64,000 bases of DNA from Paraburkholderia sp. BL25I1N1 (GTDB taxonomy: Bacteria > Pseudomonadota > Gammaproteobacteria > Burkholderiales > Burkholderiaceae), in assembly GCF_003002025.1 (NCBI RefSeq), contig NZ_PVZB01000007.1:244354-308353 (forward strand). Reading direction: 5' to 3'. The notes beneath the pieces were generated by a model. That model saw only the letters and a list, made by a program, of their open reading frames with translations. It ran no database searches and was not told the DNA's origin. The position numbers were made by a program, and so were the translations under genes. This document shows positions 25,917-35,247 of the stretch, piece after piece (positions within the stretch are counted from its first letter, which is position 1; every line of letters begins with the position of its first letter).

Positions 25917-27319
25917 ACGCCCACCGACGGGTAACAGAACGAATCGGTCGAACAGTCTCCACCTTCGAGCCGGATCTGATGAGCGCGATAGCCCTCCGGA
26001 AAGGTCACCCAATAGTCGTCGGCCAACGCGAGGCCGCCGCCGGGTTCGGCTCGCGCCATGACCTGCGCCGCCGGCACGCCGTCCGGGTAGAACTGGTTGT
26101 CCCATGTCGAATAGAGCGAGTTGGTCCAGTAGACGCGCTTGCCGTCGCGGCTGATCTCCACCATCTGCGGACCGCCCGCGAAGCTCTTGCCGTTCGTATG
26201 AGGCGTGCGCCGTGCGATCCCGCCGATATGAACCGATCCCGTGAGCTTTGGCTTGCGGGGTTCCGTCACGTCGTACTGGCGCATCTCGCCTGTGCCCCAG
26301 CAGGCGACGTAGAGGAATTTGTCGTCGATGGAAAGGTCGATGTCCGTGACGAGCGGCGGCACCGCGCCGAAACCCTGCAGCAACGGCGGCAACTGTTCGG
26401 TGGCGGCGGGCTCGGGCGGAATGGTGGCGGTCTTCTCGATGTGAAACTCGCCACCTTCGCGCCACCAGGTCCAGATCGAGCCTTCCAGGTTCGTCGTATC
26501 GACCACCACGCCGATAAAACCGTACTCGCGGCTCGGATCGTGCGCGGGCCGCACTTCGAGCGCCATCTGATGGTTCGCGCCGAGATCGAGCGTCTGCACG
26601 TTGCGCCGGCCCCGCAGATCCCAGAAGTGGATCCGGTGCCCGTATTGGTTCGACAGCAGATCTTCGGGGACGATGCCGTTCTCGAACTGCGGCGGCAATG
26701 CCCATTCGCTCGACACCATATAGTCGCGCGGCAGGTTCCACCAGAAATCGTAGTGCTTCTCCTGCGAGCCGCGATCGATCTCCCAGCGGCCCAGCACCTC
26801 GAACGTTTCGCAATCCATGATAAAGATACCCGGCGGCCCGTCGGTGCCATCTTCCCCCGCGCCGCCCAGCGTGCTGACGTAAATCCCTTCCGGCCCGCAG
26901 TGAACGGTATGCGGACGCGAGTAGCCGGTTTTGCGGAAAATCTCCTCGGGCTCGATGATCTTGTGAATCTTCGCCTGGGTCGGATGCGGATGGGTATCGA
27001 CGATGTAGATGCGTGAGGAACGCATACCCGGAATGATCAGATAGCGCCGTTCGAGGAACGCGTGGCCGGTCAGTGGCGAAAGCGACGACGAGCACGCATT
27101 CCAGCCGAAATGATGGAACTCGTCCCCCTTGTACGGCACCGGCACGGTGTGAACCACCTGGCTGTAGGTGGGCGAGCCGGGCTTCACGTCGATCACGGCG
27201 AGCGCGTCGGGCTGCGAGAAGTCGGGGCTGAGAAGCACCGTGTACGCGTATTCTTCCGCGGGCGCATCCATGGCGAGTTTCGGTGACGCATGAAAGGTGG
27301 GATCTGGGCGCATACCCAT
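25913..27319 (-). CDS. mtoX: Selenium-binding protein 56 family; methanethiol oxidase
   Basis: 468 aa, the usual family length; AAGGAG 8 bases before the ATG. SBP56 proteins convert methanethiol to formaldehyde, H2S and H2O2 with copper. Family landmarks: YKGDEFHHFGWNACSS (metal-binding His and Cys), RPHTVHCGPEGIYVSTLGG, FWWNLPRDYMVSSEW, YGHRIHFWDLRGRRN, LYSTWDNQFYPDG. No signal peptide is evident at the N-terminus, whereas some characterised bacterial MTOs are periplasmic. It neighbours two organosulfur importers and monooxygenases, which would supply methanethiol. Gene name by family; SBP56 members in general are not all proven oxidases. Confidence 0.85.
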   Translation of the reverse strand: MGMRPDPTFHASPKLAMDAPAEEYAYTVLLSPDFSQPDALAVIDVKPGSPTYSQVVHTVPVPYKGDEFHHFGWNACSSSLSPLTGHAFLERRYLIIPGMRSSRIYIVDTHPHPTQAKIHKIIEPEEIFRKTGYSRPHTVHCGPEGIYVSTLGGAGEDGTDGPPGIFIMDCETFEVLGRWEIDRGSQEKHYDFWWNLPRDYMVSSEWALPPQFENGIVPEDLLSNQYGHRIHFWDLRGRRNVQTLDLGANHQMALEVRPAHDPSREYGFIGVVVDTTNLEGSIWTWWREGGEFHIEKTATIPPEPAATEQLPPLLQGFGAVPPLVTDIDLSIDDKFLYVACWGTGEMRQYDVTEPRKPKLTGSVHIGGIARRTPHTNGKSFAGGPQMVEISRDGKRVYWTNSLYSTWDNQFYPDGVPAAQVMARAEPGGGLALADDYWVTFPEGYRAHQIRLEGGDCSTDSFCYPSVGV

Positions 27320-27627
27320 GGCGAGCTCTCCTTGTCTAACCGGTTCGGGGTCAGGGCGTTCGTGTATTCACCGTCACCGACGGGCCGCACGCCTCGTTAC
27401 GAAACATCGTGCTCATTGAGATGCACGGCTCGTTGGCGGCGGACCGTGCGCAGCTTCAGATTTGTAGTCCACGGCGGCAGCGGGAGCAACCGGGAGTTTT
27501 CGTCAACTTGCTTTGTGCGGCGCAGCGTGCGAGCAACGCAAGCGCCCTGCCGCACTATCGTACTCGTCAACGCGATGCGCCGCCGCCCGTCCGGTACGGC
27601 GTGCGCGTATGGCGCGCTGAAGAGGCC
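27320..27627. other. 308-bp gap between methanethiol oxidase and ABC permease genes
   Basis: No gene supported. Both flanking genes are on the minus strand, so this is the likely promoter region of the mtoX unit and the 3' end of the ABC/TauD unit. No terminator-like stem with a U-tract was found. Confidence 0.4.
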
Positions 27628-28506
27628 TCAGTGCTGCACGCCCCAGCGCCGCACGGTTACGCGTTCGAGCGTATCGAACACCAGGTGTTCGATCAGCAAG
27701 CCGATCACGATCACCGCGGCGAGGCCCGCGAAAACGCGGTCCGTATACAGCTCGTTGCGATTCTGGAAGATGTACCAGCCGAGGCCGCCGCTGCCTGAAC
27801 TCGCGCCGAAGACGAGTTCGGCGGCAATCAGGGTGCGCCAGGCAAACGCCCAACCCACCCGCAAGCCCGCCAGAATCGCCGGCAACGCCGCCGGCACCAG
27901 AATCAGCAGCACATGGCGCATGCCGGTGAGCCCGTAGTTGCGACCCGTCATGCGCAGCGTCGCCGGCACCGACTGAAAACCAGAATAGGTGTTCAGTGCG
28001 AGCGGCCAGAGTACCGAATGAACCAGCACGAACAGCAGGCTGCCGGTGCCGAGGCCGAACCACAGCAACGCGAGCGGCAACAGCGCGATGGACGGCAACG
28101 GGTTGAACATCGCCGTCAGCATCGACAGGACATCGCGGCCCAGACGCGTCGACACCGCGAGCGACGTCAGCAAGAAGGCGAGCGCCGCGCCGAGCAGATA
28201 GCCGCGCAGCAGCACGGACATCGATACGGCGGTTTTTTGCAGCAATTCGCCGGACCACACGCCTTGTACGAACGCACTGAACGTCGCGCCGAACGTGGGC
28301 AGCAGCAGATCGTTGTCGATCGCGCGCGCGGCGATTTCCCAGATGCCGATCAACACCAGCGCGATCAGCGTCTTGCGCAACCAGCTCTGCGCGAAAATGC
28401 GCTTGCCGAGCGGCAGCGGCGTTTCGAGCACGAGTTCGCCGAGCGGTTCAAGGGGACGCTCGTACTCGTCGCGAACCGGCGGCAGCAAAATGGCGGGAGA
28501 ACTCAT
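27628..28506 (-). CDS. ABC transporter permease, sulfonate/taurine type
   Basis: 292 aa, about six membrane segments. The BPD_transp_1 region contains the EAA-like loop (TLRMTGRNYGLTGMRHVLLILVP is its region), matching SsuC/TauC permeases. The ATG overlaps the ATPase stop by 4 bp (ATGA). Single permease, so it likely forms a homodimer with a homodimeric ATPase. It imports an organosulfur anion judged by the adjacent TauD-type dioxygenase; the actual substrate is not shown. Confidence 0.87.
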   Translation of the reverse strand: MSSPAILLPPVRDEYERPLEPLGELVLETPLPLGKRIFAQSWLRKTLIALVLIGIWEIAARAIDNDLLLPTFGATFSAFVQGVWSGELLQKTAVSMSVLLRGYLLGAALAFLLTSLAVSTRLGRDVLSMLTAMFNPLPSIALLPLALLWFGLGTGSLLFVLVHSVLWPLALNTYSGFQSVPATLRMTGRNYGLTGMRHVLLILVPAALPAILAGLRVGWAFAWRTLIAAELVFGASSGSGGLGWYIFQNRNELYTDRVFAGLAAVIVIGLLIEHLVFDTLERVTVRRWGVQH

Positions 28507-29333
28507 TGCCCGGCCTCCGTCTCTTCGAACAACAGGTGATGAATGCGCGCGACGCTGCGCTGAAAATCGCTGCGTCCGAAACTGTCCTGCGAATATTGAT
28601 GGCTGTTGAGTTCCGCGCGCACACGCCCCGGATGCGGCGACAGCAACAGGATGCGATTGCCCACCACCAGCGCTTCCTCGATCGAATGCGTGACGAACAG
28701 CAGGGTGAATTTCACTTCCGCCCACAGACGCAGCAGTTCTTCCTGCATCTTGCGGCGAGTCAACGCGTCGAGCGCGGCGAAGGGTTCGTCCATCAGCAGC
28801 ACGCGCGGTTGCATCGCCAGCGCACGGGCAATCGCGACGCGCTGCTTCATGCCGCCCGACAACGTATGCGGATAAGCATTGGCAAACGACGCCAACCCGA
28901 CCTTCTCCAGATAGTGCAGCGCCCGCTCGTTGGCCTCGGCGCGCGAGAGCTTCTTCGCGACACGCAGCGGAAAGGCCACGTTCTGCAGCACGGTCTTCCA
29001 CGGCGGCAACTGGTCGAACTCCTGAAACACGACAATGCGATCGGCGCCGGGACCGCGCACAATCTGGCCGTCGAGCGAGATGCTGCCGGACGTCGGTTCG
29101 ATAAAGCCGGCCACCGCCTTGAGCAAGGTCGACTTGCCGCACCCGGACGGTCCCAGCAGCACGAAACGGTCGCCGCCGTAGACGTCGAAACTCACGTCGT
29201 GGGTCGCGCGCACAATCCGCTCACGCGTGCGGTATTCGAGGTTGATGTTTTCGACCGCGAGCAGTTTTTCGCTGGTCGCCGGCGCGGCTGCTTCAGCCTG
29301 CTGCGGAAACAGCACGGTAGGATTGGCCACCAT
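28503..29333 (-). CDS. ABC transporter ATP-binding protein, SsuB/TauB type
   Basis: 276 aa. Walker A GPSGCGKST, Q-loop VVFQEFDQLPPWKT, signature LSGGMKQR, Walker B VLLMDEPFAALDA, H-loop FVTHSIEEAL: all intact. The 'QLPPWKTVLQNV' region is the SsuB/TauB/NrtD form. GGGAG 8 bases before the ATG. It energises the permease at 27628, with the binding protein encoded 70 bp upstream. Confidence 0.9.
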   Translation of the reverse strand: MVANPTVLFPQQAEAAAPATSEKLLAVENINLEYRTRERIVRATHDVSFDVYGGDRFVLLGPSGCGKSTLLKAVAGFIEPTSGSISLDGQIVRGPGADRIVVFQEFDQLPPWKTVLQNVAFPLRVAKKLSRAEANERALHYLEKVGLASFANAYPHTLSGGMKQRVAIARALAMQPRVLLMDEPFAALDALTRRKMQEELLRLWAEVKFTLLFVTHSIEEALVVGNRILLLSPHPGRVRAELNSHQYSQDSFGRSDFQRSVARIHHLLFEETEAGQ

Positions 29334-29403
29334 CAGATCGCTCCCTGTAAGCCGACCACTCGGGCCGTTAAATGTCCGGCGATGCTCGCGTATGCCTTCA
29401 TGA

Positions 29404-30456
29404 TCAGCTTCCGGTGGCGGTCGCCGGGTCGTCGAAGAAATAATCCTTCCAGGACTTCGGTTCGTTCCTGATCACGCCGACGCGATGCATGAACTGCGCG
29501 AGCCCGAACGTGTTCTGCGGCGCGACCTTGAATTGCACCTGCGGATCCTTGATGACCTTCAGCAGCAGATTGCGGTCGATCTTCGACTGATTCGTGCGGA
29601 TGTAGATATCGGCCGCGGCATCGGGATTCGCCGTGATAAAGCGCGCTGCGTCGGCCAGTGCGTCGACGAATGCGCGATACGTTTTCGGATTGTTGTCGCG
29701 GAATTTTTCCGTTGCGTACAGGACGGTCGCCGAACTCGGGCCGCCCAGCACATCGTAGGAATTCAGCACGATGTGCGCCTTCGGATTGCCCGCGAGTTCC
29801 TGCTCCTGGAACGGCGGATTGCCGAAGTGGCCGGTGATTTCCGTGCCGCCCGCGATGATCGCCGCGGCCGCGTCCGGATGCGGCAAAGCCTGCGTGAACT
29901 TGTCGAGGCGGTTGTAATCCTTGTCGCCCCAACGTTTCGCCGCCGCGTATTGCAGCACGCGCGATTGCACCGACACGTTGACGGCCGGCACCGCAATGCG
30001 GTCTTTCTCGGTGAAGTCGGCAATCGTCTTGACATCGGGATTGTTGCTGATCAGGTAGTACGGCAGATTGCCGAGCGACGCCACACCCTTCACGTTCTGC
30101 TTGCCATGCGTGCGATCCCAGATGGTCAGCAAGGGACCGACGCCCGCGCCGGCGATATCCACTGCGCCGGAAAGCAGCGCGTCGTTCACGGCGGCGCCGC
30201 CCGAGAGCTTCACCCAGTCGACCTTGATATCGAGTCCCTGCTTGCGCCCTTCCTTCTCGACGAACTGCTGATCGCGCGCCACGTTCAGCAGCAGATAGAC
30301 GATGCCGAACTGTTCGGCCACGCGGATCTGCCCTTCGGCATGCGCGGGCACGGCTGCGCCGAGGCCGGCCACCGCCGTCGACAAAGTCAGCAACGTCGCG
30401 GTTAAACGGTGAGCGAAAGACGACCGCGCAGCGGTCGGGCGAAACATGGCGAGCAT
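29404..30456 (-). CDS. ABC transporter substrate-binding protein (organosulfur/nitrate type)
   Basis: 350 aa. Signal peptide MLAMFRPTAARSSFAHRLTA with a hydrophobic core ending VPAHAEG. Mature protein begins IRVAEQFGIVYLLLNVARDQ, the SsuA/NrtA (NMT1-like) fold. GGAG 5 bases before ATG. FGAASG-like sulfonate contacts cannot be placed exactly. It would capture the ligand in the periplasm for the ATPase/permease downstream. Confidence 0.87.
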   Translation of the reverse strand: MLAMFRPTAARSSFAHRLTATLLTLSTAVAGLGAAVPAHAEGQIRVAEQFGIVYLLLNVARDQQFVEKEGRKQGLDIKVDWVKLSGGAAVNDALLSGAVDIAGAGVGPLLTIWDRTHGKQNVKGVASLGNLPYYLISNNPDVKTIADFTEKDRIAVPAVNVSVQSRVLQYAAAKRWGDKDYNRLDKFTQALPHPDAAAAIIAGGTEITGHFGNPPFQEQELAGNPKAHIVLNSYDVLGGPSSATVLYATEKFRDNNPKTYRAFVDALADAARFITANPDAAADIYIRTNQSKIDRNLLLKVIKDPQVQFKVAPQNTFGLAQFMHRVGVIRNEPKSWKDYFFDDPATATGS

Positions 30457-30503
30457 CGGAACTCCGGTCAGCGTGTGATGGTAATAAGCGGGCTACGTTG
30501 CCG

Positions 30504-31412
30504 TTAAAACGGCACGTCGCCTTCAATCGTCGTGCGATACAGTTTGCGGCGCAGATGATCCGGCGTGCCGGCCGCGAGATGCATCAACGAGCGGTTGTCC
30601 CAGAACACCATGTCGCGTTCAGCCCATTGATGCCGGTACAAATGTTCCGGCCGCACGCTATGCGCGAAGAGCTCATCGAGTAATTGCTTGCTCTCGTCTT
30701 CGGGCAAACCGATCACGCGGGTCGTGAAATGCTCGCTGACAAAAAGCGCCTTGCGCCCGGTCTCCGGATGCGTGCGCACGATCGGATGCACCACCGGCCT
30801 GACCTGCGCGATCTGCTCGGCGGAGAGATTCGGGCGCCACGGGCTGCGTTTTTGCAGTTCGGCGTACTTCGCGAGATACGTGTGTTCCGCCGAACGTCCT
30901 TCCACGGCGGCACGCAAATGCGCGGGCAGCGTGTCGTACGCCAGATGCATGTTGGCGAACAGCGTGTCGCCGCCTTCCGACGGCAATTCCTGCGCGTGCA
31001 GCAGCGAGCCGAGGCTCGGCTTCTCCTTGTACGACAGGTCGGAATGCCAGTAGTGACCGGCATCGCCGAGACCGATCGGCTGGCCGTTTTCGACGATGTT
31101 GGAGACGATCAGCACTTCCGGATAGCCCTTTAACTGGAACTGATGCAGCACATGAATCTGCAACGGACCGAAGCGGCGGCTGAAGGCGATCTGCTGATCC
31201 GGCGTGATGCGTTGATCGCGAAACACCAGCACGTGATGATCCAGATGCGCGCGGTGAATGCGGCGGAAATCGTCGTCGCTCAGTGGCTGGCTGAGATCGA
31301 GGCCGAGCACTTCAGCGCCGACGGGGCCGCCGAACGCGCGAATTTCGATGGGCTGGGTCTGATGAGCGTGGCCAGTCGCGCTGGCGGCGGTGGGTGCAGA
31401 GACAGTCGTCAC
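30504..31412 (-). CDS. TauD/TfdA-family alpha-ketoglutarate dioxygenase (first copy)
   Basis: 302 aa. GTG 31410-31412 is chosen (weak AAGAG upstream) over TTG 31451, which has no site. The Fe(II) facial triad is visible: His123 and Asp125 in GHYWHSDLSYKE and the distal His in RSLMHLAAG, followed by the 2-oxoglutarate-binding Arg in KLYRTTIEGD. The enzyme hydroxylates the carbon next to sulfur so that sulfite is released from a sulfonate (or another leaving group). Upstream of its ABC importer genes on the same strand, with a 47-bp gap. Substrate: alkanesulfonate/taurine/sulfate ester, not resolved. Confidence 0.88.
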   Translation of the reverse strand: MTTVSAPTAASATGHAHQTQPIEIRAFGGPVGAEVLGLDLSQPLSDDDFRRIHRAHLDHHVLVFRDQRITPDQQIAFSRRFGPLQIHVLHQFQLKGYPEVLIVSNIVENGQPIGLGDAGHYWHSDLSYKEKPSLGSLLHAQELPSEGGDTLFANMHLAYDTLPAHLRAAVEGRSAEHTYLAKYAELQKRSPWRPNLSAEQIAQVRPVVHPIVRTHPETGRKALFVSEHFTTRVIGLPEDESKQLLDELFAHSVRPEHLYRHQWAERDMVFWDNRSLMHLAAGTPDHLRRKLYRTTIEGDVPF

Positions 31413-31596
31413 AGGAAACTCTTGGTCGAATCTGTTCGGAAACGCCGGCAAGGGCGCAGTCAGACGAATTTACCGGCACGCACGCGCCTCGACAACGAAG
31501 CAAATCCGATACCGATATCTGCTGCAGTGATAAACCCGATGCTTTAACGCGCTGCGGGCAGCCGGCCGGCTCCAGATGGGTTCCCGCGAGGCCCCG

Positions 31597-32175
31597 TCAA
31601 AGCCTCCCAGGACGCGGATCGGCGACGAAACCGTCGCGATTGGGCATGACCACGCGCGGCAGCGACGCCGCGTCGAGCCGCGTATTCGCCGGCACGATGC
31701 CGTTCTGGTTGAGCAGAAACGCGCTGAGCGCGTACACCTCGTCGGCGGAAAGCGATTCGGGCGCGGTGTAGGGCATGGCGCGACGGATATAGTCGAACAG
31801 CGTGGTCGCATACGGCCAGTAGCTGCCAACGGTGCGCTTCGGCTTTGCGCTCGTCAACGTGCCCTGCCCGCCTATCAGCTGATCGCCGAGGCCGCCCTGG
31901 CCCTGCGCGCCGTGGCACGCCGCGCATTTCGCGGCGAAGATGCGCGCGCCGGTGGCGACGTCGCCGCTGCCCGCCGGCAGACCGCGGCCGTTCGGCGCGA
32001 TGTCGATGTTCCATGCCGCAAGGTCTTGCGCCGTGAGCGGCGTGCCGATGTCGTGGTTCGCCGGGGCGTCGCGCGCTGACGGCGCCACCGATGAGCACGA
32101 CGTCAGCGCCATCAGCGACAGCAACGCGGCCAACGCCACGCGGGCGGGCTTGCACCTCAAACGTGCCTCACGCAT
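31597..32175 (-). CDS. Monoheme c-type cytochrome (lipoprotein), sulfite dehydrogenase partner
   Basis: 192 aa. Lipobox LMALTSC (Cys27) anchors it to a membrane. The single heme motif is CAACH (Cys84, Cys87, His88) and the likely axial Met is Met134 (RRAMPYTAPESL). It overlaps the molybdopterin dehydrogenase gene by 8 bp with GAGG in the overlap. It should take electrons from the sulfite dehydrogenase to the respiratory chain, like SorB/SoxD. Smaller and with one heme compared with SoxD. Confidence 0.9.
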   Translation of the reverse strand: MREARLRCKPARVALAALLSLMALTSCSSVAPSARDAPANHDIGTPLTAQDLAAWNIDIAPNGRGLPAGSGDVATGARIFAAKCAACHGAQGQGGLGDQLIGGQGTLTSAKPKRTVGSYWPYATTLFDYIRRAMPYTAPESLSADEVYALSAFLLNQNGIVPANTRLDAASLPRVVMPNRDGFVADPRPGRL

Positions 32176-33448
32176 TACGCACCTCGCCGCTTGCCTCGAC
32201 GCGCCATTGCTGAATCGCGTTGTAGTGATATTGCGAGTTGAGACCGCGCGCGGCGACGAGCTCGGCGCGTGTCGGCTGCACGTAGCCGGTCGAATCGGTG
32301 GCGCGCGAAAGAATTGCGGCCGCGCCGCCGTCCCAACGCCAGTCCGCCTCGAAGCGCGTCAACGCGCGATCATGAAGCGCGCCGACCAGGCGCGCGGCGC
32401 GCCACGTCGCGCCGCCATCGGTCGAGACTTCGACCTTGCGGACCGTGCCGCGTCCTGACCACGCGAGGCCGGTGATCGGGTAATAGCCGTGCGTGGTCAG
32501 ACGGTGCCCCGGCGACGGCCGCGTGATCACCGACTTCGCGTCCATCTCGAACGCGAACTGTCGCGCGGTGCCGTTCGCGAGCAGGCTGGTGTACTTCGAG
32601 GTTTCCTCGCGCGTCTGCAACGGCGCGTCGACCACCTTCAGCCGGCGCAGCCACTTGACGTTGGTATTGCCCTCGAAGCCGGGCACGATCAGCCGTAACG
32701 GATAGCCGTTCTCCGGGCGCAAGCGTTCGCCGTTTTGCGCGTAGACCACGAGTGCGCGCTCGAGTATCCGTTCGAGCGGCAAACTGCGCGTCATGGCAGC
32801 GGCGTCAGCGCCCTCCGCCAGCAACCAGCCGCCCGCTGTTCCGCTTTCGGAGACCGCTACGCCGCCCACTTCTTCGAGTAAGGTGGAAAGACGCACGCCG
32901 GTCCATTCGCAGCACGACAGCAGTCCATGCGTGAGTTGCACCGGCATGCCGCTCGGCCCGTTCCATTCATTGCCGGTATTGCCGGAACATTCGAGAAAAT
33001 GAATGCGCGATTCGGAGGGCAGGCGCAGCAGATCGTCCATCGTAAAGAGTTTCGGCGTCCGTACCAGTCCGTGAATTGCCAGCCGGTGCTGATCGGGGTC
33101 GATGTCGGGCACGCCGCCGTGGTGACGTTCGTAGACGAGACCATTGGGCGTGAGCGTGCCGTGCAATTCGGCGAGCGGCGTCATCGACGAAGCCGCGCCG
33201 GGCAGCGGCCACGCGCGTGCGCTGCGGCGTACGACATCCGCTTCATGCGTCGACGGCACACCGTACGGATGTTCCAATATGGGTGCGCCGGGCACGCGGC
33301 TCGATGGCGCGACCTCCAGCGGCTTGAGCAATTCGCTCGCTGCCGCGGCGTGGGAGGCGACGAGGCTGCCGAGCGCCAGCCGGCCCAGCACACGGCGGCG
33401 AGCGCGCGACGGCGGCGGCGAATCCGGTTGGGCGATACGCGACGACAT
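32168..33448 (-). CDS. Molybdopterin sulfite dehydrogenase, SorA/SoxC family
   Basis: 426 aa. The twin-arginine signal SRARRRVLGRLALGSLVAS shows folded export with Mo cofactor. The Mo-ligating Cys154 is in FLECSGNTGNEWNG. The C-terminal Mo-co dimerisation domain is recognisable (VEVSTDGGATWRAARL). It oxidises sulfite to sulfate in the periplasm. ATG 33446-33448 shares bases with the stop of the MFS gene (TAATG) and its end overlaps the cytochrome gene, so the three are one operon. It removes the sulfite freed by the dioxygenases and monooxygenase of the island. Confidence 0.92.
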   Translation of the reverse strand: MSSRIAQPDSPPPSRARRRVLGRLALGSLVASHAAAASELLKPLEVAPSSRVPGAPILEHPYGVPSTHEADVVRRSARAWPLPGAASSMTPLAELHGTLTPNGLVYERHHGGVPDIDPDQHRLAIHGLVRTPKLFTMDDLLRLPSESRIHFLECSGNTGNEWNGPSGMPVQLTHGLLSCCEWTGVRLSTLLEEVGGVAVSESGTAGGWLLAEGADAAAMTRSLPLERILERALVVYAQNGERLRPENGYPLRLIVPGFEGNTNVKWLRRLKVVDAPLQTREETSKYTSLLANGTARQFAFEMDAKSVITRPSPGHRLTTHGYYPITGLAWSGRGTVRKVEVSTDGGATWRAARLVGALHDRALTRFEADWRWDGGAAAILSRATDSTGYVQPTRAELVAARGLNSQYHYNAIQQWRVEASGEVRNA

Positions 33449-34941
33449 TAACGTGTTCCCGCCAATGCAGACTCGACGTCGTAATCCTCGCTGTCGATGT
33501 CATAGCCCGACGGCTCCCACCGGATCACCAGCAACGTGAGCAGCGAACTCAGCGGCGCGATTGCGATGAGCCAGAACACCTTCGTGCCGAGCGCGGCGGC
33601 GAGCACCGGAAAGAGAAACAGCGAGACCGTCGATGCGGAACGCACCAGCGTCTGATTGAAACCCACACCGATGCCGCGCAACGACGTGGGATAGCTCAGC
33701 GACGCATAGGTCATCGAATGGGAGCCGGGTCCGAAACCTTGCCCGAACAGATAGCCGCCGAGCAGCAGGATCGCCACTACGACAAGCGCGCCGCTGCCGG
33801 GTTTGCCGATCAGCGCGAGGCCGATCAGCGAGGCGAACTGCAGCGCGTGTCCGAGCACCGTCATCTTCCATGCGCCGACCGTCGGCGCGGTGCGCACACC
33901 GATCAGCCCGCCGACGAACGCGAATGCCAGGTTCAACGCCAGCGCGGCGATGATCGTGGTGAGCGGTCCTTGATGAAAGAAGCTGGTGATGATCACCGGC
34001 AAGCCGAAGATGATCGCGTTATAGCCGAACGAAGAAGCGCTGCCGATCACCGCGGCGAGAATCGTGCGGCGGCGATACGTTGCGTTGAATAGCACGCCGT
34101 AGTTGCGCCATGAAGCGGCGCGCGGCGCTTTGACCGGCGCGTCGTTTTTCTCGACCACGACATCCACGCCATACGTGCGTTTCAGGATGCGCGCGGCTTC
34201 GTCGAGATTGCCCTGATTCGCGGCCCATACCGGCGATTCGCTGATATAGCGGCTGCGCACCAGAATGATCGCGATGGCGGGCACGGCACCGAACGCGAGC
34301 GTCAGACGCCACAGCCAGCCAAGCTGATGCTCCGGCAGAATCGCGTAGAGCCCGAGAATCAGCAGATAGCAGGTACTCGTGGCGGCGTACCAGGCGGGGC
34401 ACCACGCAGCGACGCTGGCCGCCTTGTTGCCCTTGCCCGCTACGCGCGAGAACTCGGCGAGAAACGCCATCGCCACCGGCAGATCGAGACCGACGCCGAA
34501 ACCCATCAGAAAGCGCGCGCCGCCGAGCACCCACGCATTCGGCGCGAGACCGGCCGCGATTGCCGCGACCACGAAGAACAGCATGTCAGCCATAAAGACA
34601 CGATAGCGGCCGATGCGATCGGTCAGGTAGCCGCCGAACAGCGCGCCAAGAATCGCCCCAAACGTAATGGCCGATGAAACGAAGCCCACCTGTACCGGCG
34701 ACAGCGCAAACTGGCGCGCGATGTCCTTGATGCCGTACGCAAGCGAGGTGAGATCGTAAGCATCCAGAAAGACGCCGCCGAGCGCGATCGCAATCACGAT
34801 GCGCGCATTGCTGCCCTTCGCTGCGCCGGCATTGACGATGCGTGAAACGTCTTGCGCGCTGCGAATGACGGCGGGCCGCGCCGCGCTCTCAGCGGGCGTT
34901 TGGGTGTCGATGGTGGTCGACGGAAAGGCAACAGTGGACAT
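33448..34941 (-). CDS. MFS transporter, metabolite:H+ symporter, first gene of the sulfite dehydrogenase operon
   Basis: 497 aa from ATG 34939-34941 (MSTVAFPSTTIDTQTPAESA), weak site; an alternative start is 34986. Twelve membrane segments with GGVFLDAYDLTSLAYGIKDI in helix 1, GYLTDRIGRYRVF, and SRYISESPVWAANQ in the central loop, a sugar/acid symporter pattern. It may import an organosulfonate or export sulfate or sulfite; direction cannot be told. It is divergent from the second ABC operon (35248). Confidence 0.87.
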   Translation of the reverse strand: MSTVAFPSTTIDTQTPAESAARPAVIRSAQDVSRIVNAGAAKGSNARIVIAIALGGVFLDAYDLTSLAYGIKDIARQFALSPVQVGFVSSAITFGAILGALFGGYLTDRIGRYRVFMADMLFFVVAAIAAGLAPNAWVLGGARFLMGFGVGLDLPVAMAFLAEFSRVAGKGNKAASVAAWCPAWYAATSTCYLLILGLYAILPEHQLGWLWRLTLAFGAVPAIAIILVRSRYISESPVWAANQGNLDEAARILKRTYGVDVVVEKNDAPVKAPRAASWRNYGVLFNATYRRRTILAAVIGSASSFGYNAIIFGLPVIITSFFHQGPLTTIIAALALNLAFAFVGGLIGVRTAPTVGAWKMTVLGHALQFASLIGLALIGKPGSGALVVVAILLLGGYLFGQGFGPGSHSMTYASLSYPTSLRGIGVGFNQTLVRSASTVSLFLFPVLAAALGTKVFWLIAIAPLSSLLTLLVIRWEPSGYDIDSEDYDVESALAGTR

Positions 34942-35247
34942 GATCCGGACTTCGCATGAATGGCTGAAGCGATGCATGGTAGCCATTCGCTACACGCCGG
35001 CAAAACGACGAATTCAACTATGCAAATCGGGATTTCCGCGCTTGCCTGGTGGTGTGGCATCCATTGGCGCTATCGGCAGCACGGTTCGCACTTCTGCAGA
35101 TTTTCTTATCTGCAATGATTGGTTGGAATCGAGCGCACGCGAATCTAACGTGTAGTTCCGACGGTCGACGACCCGGCGGCCGGCGCGCCGGTTATCCGCC
35201 AACCCGGGCTTTCACACCCGTTCCCACTCACCGATTGGTATCTGCGC
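34942..35247. other. Divergent control region of the two organosulfur operons
   Basis: 306 bp between the MFS/sulfite dehydrogenase operon (minus) and the ABC/monooxygenase operon (plus). It contains a near-central inverted repeat (35095-35114). TTGGAA-N17-TAACGT near 35122 is a possible plus-strand promoter, weak. No gene. Confidence 0.45.
35095..35114. promoter_or_regulatory. Inverted repeat in the divergent organosulfur control region
   Basis: TGCAGAT, 6-base spacer TTTCTT, ATCTGCA: exact 7-bp arms. Its place between two divergent operons of one pathway suggests an operator shared by both (a CysB/Cbl-type LysR regulator is typical for sulfonate genes), but no regulator gene is adjacent. 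Confidence 0.5.

Noticed and set aside
25917..27095. Upstream extension of the membrane-protein frame through the methanethiol oxidase gene
   Set aside because: The extension is Arg-rich and lies wholly inside the SBP56 gene in another frame. Membrane-type sequence begins only at the TTGA overlap, so a fusion was not called.
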